Positions 11,064-23,000 of a DNA stretch of 64,000 nucleotides are shown here, in pieces. The notes below the pieces were generated by a model. The model was not told the DNA's origin and did no database searches. It saw only the letters and a program-made list of their open reading frames with translations. Source of the stretch: Trachythela sp. YZ-2020 (taxonomy: Eukaryota > Cnidaria > Anthozoa > Malacalcyonacea > Clavulariidae); the NCBI GenBank assembly GCA_016169945.1, contig JADLSH010000155.1:2239501-2303500 (forward strand). The letters are read 5' to 3'. Every line of letters starts with the position of its first letter. The stretch's first letter is position 1. A program made the translations under genes and the position numbers.

Positions 11064-14000
11064 CTGTATCAAAATCAATACAATAATATCTGTTAACATG
11101 TAGATGTCCCAGTCGACGGAACACAATGATGAGACTCAGGGGCGAAATGTCGGTAGTACAACTTGAGAGGCGTTACTTACTTTTGCACGACAAAAAGGGC
11201 GTGGCTCAAGTGTAGACCGACCGACGAACTATTGAAAAATTAACACGACCTATTGCTTTAAGATGTGTTACATATTAAAGCAATATGTTGTGTGTGATTT
11301 GTTAATTACTGTTATGGCGCTTCTGCCATAGCAGTAATTAGCAAATTATTAGACAATTTGTTTATAATTAACAATTATTGGATGAGGTTTTTGTGATCAA
11401 GGTCAAGGTAAGTGTCATCAGGCGAAGCCGAAGGCTCATTAATAGTGACCCCCTCTTCTGTGGTTGATAATTTAGATAATCTATTAATCTATGCGCATGG
11501 TGATCAGATTTGGTCATCGGCCAAATCAAATTTTTCTTTAAATTGATTGGCTAGTTGAATCCTATCTTTCAAATTGATTGGTTGTTGTGTTACAGAGCTT
11601 CAATCTTATTGGCTCAAAAATAGGTACGCTAAGCGTACATGTTTCTGCGCTAAGATGCCGTTGTTGTTGATCCTGTTGTAGTTGTTATTTTTGTTGCAGT
11701 AGTTGACTGTAGCTTTTGTTGCAAATGTAGAGTTGTTTTTGAAGTTCTTAATGTTGTCGTTGGAGTTGCTGTAGCTGACAGGGGTGGTACTGTCAGTTAA
11801 TAGTGGTATTGCCAGCTTCGAATTGGAAATGAAGAGGGTTGCGGAAGCGTAACAGCCCTCTCTTTTCGTTAATTACGCGGCAATAGAGAAATTTTGACAA
11901 AAACCTCACTGGGATGGATTAACCCCGTCTCGATCGACAGTCGCTCCTTTCCAGCTGACGACCAGTGCCCGCTAAGCACCCCTCCCCCGAGCAGATCATG
12001 CTGGATCCATTCCTTTAAACTTCACACGCTTAATCTCACATGGAAACATAATAGATTTTTCTGCCAATTTTGATATTTTGATAAGTCTTAGCCTGTAAGC
12101 TTGGCGTATATATACTGGTCCCTAAATTGGACCAAAATATTGAGAGCAACCCCACACGGCTGAATGGATGTATTGGTTCAATTGGATGATAGATAGGTGA
12201 CTAGGAGCAAACTGGTCGATAAAGCTTCGATAATCACAGACAAAATTACAATGAGTACATGAAAATCTGGCTTGCTGATAGAGTAACGTACAGTACTGCC
12301 TAGAAGTAACTTAACACAAATACGCGGTTAACCGCGGGTCACACGCGGTTTGACCGCAGGCGCCCCGCGGTCTGCCCGGAGGCCGCCCGCGGTCTGCCCG
12401 GAGGTTGCCCGCGGTCTCCCCGGGGGCTGCACGCGGGTCGCACGCGGTTCTGTGGGCGTATTGAGGTTTGACCGTAACTCACGGCGGAACACGAAAACAG
12501 TACGACTTGCGAATTCGGAATTTTACGTGGGCAAATTAGTATTTAGAAATCAGAATATCACACGATATAATTTGCCAGTTTAATTTCCAACTTTGTCATT
12601 GGCGTTACAATTTCATGTATATTGCAACCAGCCTAAAAATTTAGTAAATGGTCGTATTTGTTTATAAAGCTTAATAGTGTATTTTGACGAAGCAAGTCTT
12701 TTAACGTAGCTAACGTATTGCACAATTTTACCACACAAATCGCTTATTGAACACAAACACAAAAACTCAAAGCAAATCTCCCAATAACTAGTCTGTAAAT
12801 TTGGTAAAAAAAATTCTGGAATGCTGTCTGGGTCAATGGAATACTGTTTGGCAAAGTTCTGATATAGACGGACATGCAAAAGTAATGCAGCTTGTTTCAC
12901 AATGCAATGTAAGCTAACTCTTGAAGAAATAATTCTTACAATATTGACATACACCTGTTATGTAGAGAGTCAATTAAAATATTTGTAAATAGACTGACAG
13001 ACAATATTATGTTTGTTTGAGTGAACAAGCGTAGTAGCGGCGTATATATATATGATTGAGTACGTATCTAAGTCGTTTACTGTAATTTGTATATCTTGAA
13101 AATGCGAGGTAGATACTGTATATAGTATTGCAGACGATGACATATGGTAGTTCAATAAACACTGCTAAGAATGGCTGCCGCACGTAATACAAATACGGAA
13201 GTTGTTATTCGGGCATAGTTAAATTCTCTATTAACTATGATTCGGGTTAGCGTATACGTAGCGTAAGGATATATAATTGTGAGTATTGTCTATCTCCATA
13301 TGATATGTTCTATATATCACTGCGAGTTACAATTCAGAGTAATCAACGATAATATATATGGCAAATATTCATACCTCTAGACTTGCTTTTAACTTTTGAA
13401 GCGATGATGTCATATACAATAACACATATCTTTTCCGGAGGCTAGTCCCCAATGGGAAAGACTCGTTGAAGAAATTCTAGTCCCCAATGCAGAGATATCC
13501 CCGATCCATGAATCTCTCAGTAATATACTGATGCGTTCAGAATAAATACAAACTTAAAGCTATCTATTCACCGGCGTTGCCCGGTGTCAAGCGAAATCTC
13601 TGACCTCTGCGAAATCTCTGACCTCGCGTGACTGGTCAGAGATTTCGCGCGTCTGGACGCGAAATCTCTGACCTCCGCGAAATTTCTGACTCGACCGAAT
13701 AATAGTATTTTATATTTATAAATAATATTAAAGGTCTTTATAAAAGTATTTCGAAACTGGATTCAATTTGATATCGTTATCGAAGAAGAAATTTTTAAAA
13801 CCTGAAGTTATTTAGGGCATAAACTACAGTAAAAGTCTTCGGCATTTATATTTTAGCAATGGCGCACTGGTGACTGGACAGAGCTCAGAAATATTTTTAT
13901 ATAATTTATTTCACATTCTGAAAGATTCCCGTGGGTTTATTACTTCATTCTTAACACAAATCCACGGTAAGAAACGTTAATTTCTAGCTTTGGTATAGTA

Positions 14001-17000
14001 AATATAGGAAAACGAGACTTTAGAATGCCTTTTTAGCAAATTTATCAGTTTGAAATTGCAAATATGTTTCTGTCAGTATCAAGTATGGCCACCTATATGA
14101 CAGGTCATGTGTGCACTGCCACATTAATATGTGACACTATACCTAAATAACCCTATATCATTGTCCACAACTCCACATAGGTTTGTCGATATGTGTGGAC
14201 AACATGTGTTGGTGCATGTACATGCTCTATATCCAGTTATCGACCAACAGAACCTTGGCTTGTACCCTGTTATCGACAACGTACTTTTGACTCATAAGTC
14301 ATAAAAATGATATATTGAGATATTAAAGTCCCATAACAGATGGGAAAATACCAAATGCTTGTCTTCACCCTTGTCTCATTAATATTGTTATTTGGTAACA
14401 CACAGAACACCAGGTTGTCTGACAACAACAATCAAGTGATATGCTATTCAGGGCATTTATGATACAGTACTATGCGGTGCCATGACCTAGTGAGCCATGT
14501 CCATTGCCACACTGAAGGAAAAGGGCATGCTGTCCTACAGCCATGGCACTATTTTCTTAGCCATGGTATTATGAGAAATTAGTAATTAAATATCACCACA
14601 TTAAGCCTTGAGTTGGGTTGGGCCTGGCATCACCCTACAGTTTTGCAACTTTCACAAACCTCCATTGGCTTACAGGGGGATTATAACTCTAATCTCCCAA
14701 CATTTGATGGTATTTATTAATACTTTAAAAATAACAAAGAAGACAAAGTCAATTCAGTTCATTAAAGAATATTTAACCTCATTATTTTCTTAATTTCTTG
14801 CAACATTTACATAATTATTTACATATATTTACATCCAGAGGTTAGTTATTTACTTTTTTTATTTACAAAAGCCAAGAAATGCATCTCATTTCCCAACTTG
14901 GCACCATTCATCCTCTCGGCATTAATGAGCGCCTCTCTTACATTTAACTCCTATCTGTTTATGCCTGCCATCAGCAGATACTCTACATCTCATGTTATCT
15001 AATATTTCGTCCCTTTGTGATGTGATTTCCATATTTTGTTTATAGTTTGTTTTGATTAAATCCATCTGATTGGTTTATTTTTTATCACGTGATCGCTTTT
15101 GTATTCACTATAAAAGCACATGTTTTCCCCCGACCCATTCTACTAAATTCCAGACGAAGGACCTTCCTCGAAACGTCGAAGTTCTCATTGTATTTTTCAG
15201 GTAGTTTTACACAACAGTCAACTGCCGTATTTGCTATACCCTACCCACACTGGCACCGCACGTTTGAGATATTTACTTATTTACAATTAAAGGGTATTCT
15301 TGGTAATTGTGGTTCACCGAAAAGTCGGAGAGTGTTCAATATCATGAAGATAGAGATAAATATAAAATAGAATCTTCAGGCAAACATAACACAGGAAGTT
15401 CCTGTAACCTTGTTATATTTGCTCTATCTTTATGATATTTATTTGAGCACTCTCCGACATTTTGTGAACCACAATTCACTTTATAATAACTAATATTGTC
15501 TATTACAATAAAAGTTTTCTCCAAGGGCAGTTGCAAAGTCCACACCAATGCAGTTTGCATGGAAAAATTGACCACATCGGTCACAACCCAGCCAGTCATC
15601 CCCATCATCTTTCCTGCAGATTCAAAATACGAAAGAAAAGAAAATGCAAAGTGTCCTGACTGTCATCTGTTCGACACAACTGATATATAAATACCAACAA
15701 TCTCATCGCTATAAAATTCAAAGTTCTACATACCTTGTGTTTATTCATCTTTGTTGTAGGCTTTGTCGATGCAATGTTGACACAGGCAGTATCAGTCTCA
15801 GTTGTAAAATTAGCCATTTAACGACGATTAAACTTGTAAAGAAAGCTTTTAAGACGCACGCTTCTCTGTAGCTTGAACACTTGCGAAATTTATGAGCAAA
15901 AATCAATCATGCATATCTTTGCGCATGAGCAGAAATACAAAAGTCAGAGATTTTGCAGGTCAGAGATTTCGCGTCACACCGGCGCGCTAATGAGTATTTT
16001 GGTATTTCCGGAACGTGGGATGAGAACTTGTAAACAGTATGCAGATTACAAAACCAAAATTTGTCAGTATAATTGAAAGAATATGCACGGTGTATTTTTC
16101 AACGGGATTTGCTAGCAAAATCAAAGCAAACATTGTGCGGGAAAGCTTTATATAAGCGAAGTGACAGATCTGAGATTGAGACCCGAGTTTGATACAGGCT
16201 TTTCAGTAATACAAGAAAGATTATTGATGGATTTGATACACATTGGACACACTAGAGTAAGTAAATAGAAATATTTATATATTTGACTACCATAACAAAT
16301 CTGTGAGGTCAAATAATCTTAGCTAAATCCATCATTTAACTATTAAAGCTTAACTTGACTTAAATTATCAAAATCGACTCTTTATTATCGTATGTGGAAG
16401 CACAAGACTGGAGCTGTATTGATGACTGTGAAGACGTGAACGAATCAGTTATGTTATTAAATCATATTATCACTTCTGCATTCAACAACAGTTGTCCATT
16501 GATTAAGATAAAATTATCCACACGAGATCCCCCATACATGTCTCCTTTGGTAAAACACTTATGCAAAATACGCAATAAAAGTGTGAGGAAAGGAGTTAAC
16601 GAAGATTTACAACGAAAGATAAATAAGCTTATCCGAGAAAATATGGTTAGTGAAGTTAAAAAGGAGAATGGGAAATACGCATCTGGATCGAAGAAATGGT
16701 GGGACACAGTTAATAAAATCACCGGTAGGAAGGCAAATCATACCAGTATAAATATTGATCCAAGTGTTATAAATAGTTATTTCAAAACAATAAACACTGA
16801 TGATAATTATACATATCCTGAACTCGTCCCTATACCCAATGAGACTAGAGTACCAAATGTTGATATACCTACTGTAGAAAGGTTTTGGAAAAACAAAGAA
16901 AACATCAACAGGTCCTGATGGCCTACCCTATTGGGTATGGAAAGACTTTGCAAAATATTTAGCTCCAGTGATAACAAAGATATTTAATATGTCATTGGAA

Positions 17001-20000
17001 CAGCAATGCGTTCCCTCCTATGGAAATTAGCCAATCTTAATCCAATACCTAAGGAAAGCCCCTTATAGAATGTACACAATTAAGGCCTATATCTCTTACG
17101 AACGTAATAATGAGATTGTTCGAAAGAATAGTGCTTAAAAAGGAGATCTCATCAGAACTAAAACATTTAATAAAATCCGACCAATTCGCATATAAGGAAG
17201 GTACCAGCGCAACTGATGCTCTTATTATGTGTCACCATAAATGGCTAAATTGGCTGGATGGTGATGTTGATCATGTCAGGGTGATTTCATTCGATCTCAA
17301 GAAAGCCTTTGATTCCGTTTCTCACCACATCATTTGTAAGAAGCTAGAAAAAACCAACATTAATCCATATGTAATAAATTGGATTAGAAATTTTTTGACT
17401 GATAGGAGACAAAGAGTAATAGTGAACGGAATAGAAACAAATTATGTAGACATAAATAAAGGAGTACCGCAAGGCACAGTTCTTGGACCATTTCTATTTT
17501 CCTTAATGATAAATGATCTAACAGTCAAAGATCCAAATAATAACATACTAGTCAAATTTGCAGATGATATGACTGTTAGCGCTCCAGTGAAAAATAATTA
17601 TGACTCCGCACTGGCTGAGGTAGACAATATTGAAAAATGGACGGAAACAAACAGAATGTCATTAAATCTAAATAAAACATGGGAAATGGTCGTAAGTGGC
17701 AAATCTACAAATCCTTTACCAGAACCAATAACGGGTATCGAACGAAAGACTTGGCTGAAACTATTGGGAACTACACTGCAGAATGATCCAAATTGTTGGG
17801 ACCTTCAAGTTAATAATTTGATATCTAAAGCTAGCAGTCGAATGCACATTTTGAGAATATGTAGATCGTATGGCTACTCTAAAAAAAAATTAACAATTCT
17901 CTTCGACGCACTTATTATGTCTTTATTTTCTTATGGAATCGAAGTATGGGGTTCTGCACTCGGAAAGAAGTACCTAGAACGGATAGATAAATTTCTTAGG
18001 CGAGCATACAGATATGGATACACAACAAAAAGTGTTCAGATAATTGATTTGATTAAAGAAAGAGACATGAGTTTATTTGAAAAAATATGTAGTAACCCAG
18101 ACCACCCTTTGTACGAACTACTTCCTCCTAAAAGACAAAGACCGTTAAGAGAACGCGAACACGATTTCATATTACCTAAGGTTAAAACAGAAAGATTCAA
18201 AAGGTCGTTTTTAAATAGGTGTCTTTTTAATAATTTTAGCTAAAATAATTAATCTAGATATATATAATAACTTAGTCTTAGTCTTTTTTTAATAATTCTA
18301 CCTAAGAATAATTAACTTAGATACATAATAACAATCAAGTTTATTTTTGGAACCCTGTATATAAGAATTTTAAATGTAAAGTCACACGTTTGTTGTGGCT
18401 ATGTTTAATAAAGACTTAATAATAATAATAATAATAACTTTGGGAGTTTGTGTCGCATAAGCCCAGCTCTCTGTTACATATACACGTAACTACAATACAC
18501 GGAAAGATGCGACAAAATCTGACTTGCAAACGTAAAGGTATGCGCTTACAATAATAGTTAAATATTTTTTATAAATTAATGCGTTGTTGACTTCGGAATT
18601 TGCTGCACGCTATATAAACCCTTTTCTACAGGCTTTTAAACTGATACGCGTATGACAAAAAGTTACTAGGTTTATTTACGCATGTAAAATTATTCACAAG
18701 TTGTTGGCTTAACAAGCTCGTATACTCGGTAGCAAGCCTGTCGACAACGTGTAACAAGCTTGTCATTTTATCAACCGTTGCGTCATAAAAGTGTCGCTTA
18801 TCACATTACGGTTTCTTGTTTACTAACACGCAAATATCATGCGGCAAACCCGTAGGGTTTGTATTGGTGACACATTTGTTTATCTGAGTTTATATTTTTC
18901 CTTAACACCTCATTCTGTTTATATTCATAATATAAATTCAGTTGTGTACTGTATGTTATACAGTTTATTAGAGAAGGTAGTAATTTAGTAAACAAATTAA
19001 TCCATATAGGAACAAGTCCGTTTGCCGCATAATAACAGTTGTATCGGAAACCGTCGGAACACGACGCAGTGGTTTTTCTGTTTGACGTGTGATTACCGCA
19101 CGAACCGCAACCGCAAACCGCACGCACGCCACCCGCTAACCGCACGCACAGCACCCGCTAACCGCACGCAAAGCACCCGCTAACCGCACGCACCGCACCC
19201 GCTAACCGCACGAACCGCAACCGAACCGCAGTGTTAACTTACTTCTAGGCAGTACTGTATACTATTATACAGTATTTGACTAGTTTTAGAACTATGAGAG
19301 TTGAGAATTTGAGAATTTACCTTCAGTCTTACAGTTTTATCATAGATCCTAGTTTCTGTCGGGAATGCAATTAATAACAATTATGTTATAAAAATTTGTG
19401 GATAACAACACTAAACATTCTTTACACGCTATATATATATATCTGTCTCTACACAATCTAATCTTTCAAAGAATAGTTTGTCCAGTTTTGTACCTTGTAT
19501 AATGCTTTCAAATGCAATGTCCCTTGCTCCTAAGCTGGTGCAAGTTCAATAATTTATCTTAAGAAATCGAGTCGATATGGGGTTCATAACTGAGACGTGG
19601 CTTAGAGACACTATACTCCGTTGTAGATATTTCAGGTTATAAAGTTTTCAGGAAAGATCGAAAAATTCTGCAGCATGGTGGTGTTTGTATCTACCTAGCA
19701 GAGGATATTACATACGATATACTTGAGAATTTACGATGCTGTGATGTTCATGAATTATTTGGTTGAAACTTCAACCGACAAGATTGTCTCGAGGTTTTAC
19801 GTGTCTAATTGTCGCAGTAGTGTACCATCTCCCTGGTTCTGATCCGCAAGCTATGTTAAATCATATTTTGAACAGTTTGTCGAACATTGAATCGACATTC
19901 CCCAACTGCGGTCTCATCGTTGCTGGTGATTTCAATCGGCTAGATAGTAGCCCTTTAAAACGTCACTTTAAACTAAAACAGCTAGTTAAATCTGCTACTA

Positions 20001-23000
20001 GAGGCCAAGCAACATTAGATCTAATCCTTACGAACGTGACTGAACATTTCTCGGTGCCTGAAATTCATCCACCGTCTGGGCTATCTGACCATAACACAGT
20101 TTTGATGAAACCTAAGGGAAGGGTAGCAGGTAAATCCACTAGGAAGTGCATTTCAGTTCGAGATATGCGAGAGAGTACAAAAAAGTCCCTTGGTCTTTAT
20201 CTTAGTAACATCAATTGGTCTTCTATCAGTGCCCATCACGACTGTGAAAGCATGCTTTCCAGTTTCGAGGAGATCGTAAAAGTTGGTATGAATATCATCA
20301 TGCCTAAAAAATCGATACGTAATATATACAAACCGCACAAGAGGTCTTTATCAGATTTAAAACATCGAGGCGCAGCCGAGTGTTTTAGATCTGATAAAGG
20401 CCGAACTGTAAGGTTTGTATATGACTTCTAAAATGACTCGTTTTGTACGCTCACTGGCGTTGGAATTTTGAAGATTGATGTTATCTACGCTGTAAAAATT
20501 GAAGGAGAAAATTTGAGCAAGTCTATATCAAATATATAGATCCGCTACGGGTCATGAGTTTCCTTTGTATTTTGCTTATGAATAATTAATGAATTTTAGA
20601 AGTATATATCCTAAAGACCCCCTGGATAGACATTAAGCTTAAATAATTTATGCTATCCCGCCAGGCAGCCTTTTACGTGGATAAAAAGGTCAGCAGTTTA
20701 AAGCCTTAAGGAATGCAGTAAACAGAGAAAGGAAAATTTGTAAAGCAAAATTTTACCGGTCTAAGGTACATGATTTGAAAGGTGAAAACTCCAGGAAATG
20801 GTGGAAAGAGGTTGAGTGGTTCTGACAGGAACAGCTCTTCTAACTTAATTGATCAACTGACTGTCCCTGATTTTCGTGATTTGCCACACCAAGAAATTGC
20901 CAACGCAATTAACTTAGGCTTCTTGGAACCGCTTGAATCATTTCAGCCCCTTGATCCTTCCATAGCACGAGTGCGTGTGGAAGAGGACGGTGAAATTCCT
21001 ATAGTTACTCCAATGCGAGTCCACAGCGCTTTGCTAAAGTTGAACAAACACAAAGCATCTGGCTCAGATGGCCTTCCGAACTGGCTTCTCAAAGAATTTG
21101 CTGATGTTCTGGTAGACCCAATCACTAATATAATTAATGCTTCATTTAGAGAACAAGAGTTACCTACTTCCTGGAAACACGCTAAGATATCGTCAATTCC
21201 GAAGACTAAAAAAGTCATCAACCCCAAAAAAGAACTTCGCCCGTTCTCACTTACACCTACTATTTTATAGTGTCGGATTACATCAAGCTTGCAGTTATGA
21301 AGATTATTGATTCCAATCAATTTGACACCATTTCAAATTCCTCCACTACAATGGCTATTATAAGCATGCTTCATAAATGGTACGGTGAAACAGATGGCAC
21401 TGGTTCAACTATCCGAGTCTTGCTTTGTGATTATCGAAAAGTATTCGACCTTATCGATCACTCTTGACTCGTCGCTAAGCTGAAACAGTTGGATATTCCG
21501 GGTTGTGTCATTAACTGGATTATTAGTTTTTTAACTGGCAGGTCATAAAGGGTTGTACTTGGTAATGACTGCTTCTCGGAATGGGGAAGGATACCAGCTG
21601 GTGTACCTCAAGGGACTAAGCTAGGTCCATGGTTGTTTCTGATCATGATAAATGATCTGATTGTGTCCGAGCCTTTCTGCACCTGGAAATACGTTAATGA
21701 CTCTACAGTGTCCGAAACTGCAAAATACAACTTGCAGCTGACGAAGTAAATCTATGGTCAATTAAATTGCTGTTTCAATTAAATTGCGAAAAAACAAAAG
21801 AGCTGGTGATCACTTATGGACGCTCGAAGACAGAAGAACTATTTCCTCCAATTTATATAAACGATAAACCAATCGGCGTTGTTACTAAGGTTGAACTTCT
21901 TGGTGTAACGATAAATTCAAAACTTTTATGTGATGACCATATTACTCAACTTGTGAAAAGGGCGTCGCGGAAGATTTACTTCTTGGTACAATTGAAGCGA
22001 GCCAGAGTACCACCAACTGAACTAGGGCTTTACTATTGTGCATGTATCAGGTCATCTTTGGACTATGCTTGTCTGGCTTTCCATCATGCCTTACCGAAAT
22101 ATCTTCGTGATGAATTGGAGCGAGTGCAGAAGCGAGCCTTGGGTTGTATTTTCCTAGGCATCCCGTATCATGATGCCTTATCTCGGACCAAAATTAAGTC
22201 AGTTGATGAACATCAAGAAGAGCTTACTGAAACGTTTGTTCAAGAAAATTTTATGCAATCCCACCTGTAGGCTCAATTATTTAATTCCTGACACTATTGA
22301 TTACATTGATTATAACTTGCGGAACCAAAGCAGGCTTGATGTTCCGCTTACAAAAACACAACGTTTCTTAAATTCCTTTATTATCTCTAGTAGTAATATA
22401 TATACTTTAGCTTTGTGTATATTAATATCTCTTTTAACTTTTTAATCTCACTTGTACATACTTATTTTTAATACTTGTAATTTCTCATTGGTTGTAATAG
22501 CTCACGCAATTCAGCTTATAGCTGCAATGTGATTTGATTAAATAATCTATCTATCTATCTATCTATATAATTTTATTAATAATTTTAATGTTTCTGACCT
22601 AAATTTGCGCCATTGACTGAATAGGCCAATAAAATGTTAAAAATGGCTGCAAAGCGCACCAACTTGATTTCAGTGTATCACTTATTAGAAAACCGTCGTA
22701 TTTCTGCACTTACTTCTTCGAATTTAGTCGAAGTTTGATGGATGTATTTCGCACATAAAATTCAATCACTCCTCGAGGCGGCTATTTTGTTTAACTACAC
22801 GTGTTATATACATTCAGTTAATTATAGATCAGTGCTCCGCACTAGTCACTGATTGGCTAGAAATTATTCCTACAGTTACCACTTCTTCTTAGTTACGCGA
22901 TGACAATGATGGGATTAAAGCTCAAGATGATGTGAGCAAAGTTCAAAATAGTGCGCTTTGGAAATGAATCACACTATTTTTAACCAATTAGATCGATTGC

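Larger units (their letters stand above)
13565..16000. mobile_element. Nested TIR element with GAAATCTCTGACC repeats and PHD-like cargo
   Basis: The left end (about 13570-13695) holds CCGGTGTCAAGCGAAATCTC followed by several GCGAAATCTCTGACC copies, two of them inverted. The right end (about 15940-15990) carries the same motif inverted and ends near ACACCGGCGCGC. The 2.4-kb interior includes two minus-strand exon-like pieces (15734-15817 and 15490-15613), the latter with PHD-finger ligands, and a Penelope-like tail at 15140-15230. The transposon family is not identified. It sits in the TLDc-gene intron and inside the larger TIR pair. Confidence 0.65.
12287..19262. mobile_element. Large TIR-bounded element with GC-rich subterminal repeats (nested insertions inside)
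   Basis: TACAGTACTGCCTAGAAGTA at about 12289 recurs inverted as TACTTCTAGGCAGTACTGTA ending at about 19259. The match runs about 29 bp with one difference. Just inside both ends are GC-rich GCGGTT-bearing repeats in opposite orientation (12318-12450 and 19094-19235). If TA is the target duplication, the TIR starts CAGTACTGCC. The 7-kb interior holds a second TIR element (13.57-16.0 kb), a LINE (16.4-18.4 kb) and no recognised transposase of its own. A minus-strand ORF of 113 codons at 12613-12954 is unassigned. Two separate MITE copies in opposite orientation are the alternative. Confidence 0.55.

Noticed and set aside
10750..11124. TLDc ORF beginning at a GTG at 11124
   Set aside because: The open frame upstream of 11063 is intron read-through. 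The acceptor at 11063 fits the donor phase and the TLDc consensus.
12350..12583. Arg/Pro-rich 77-codon ORF
   Set aside because: Artefact of the GC-rich subterminal repeat.
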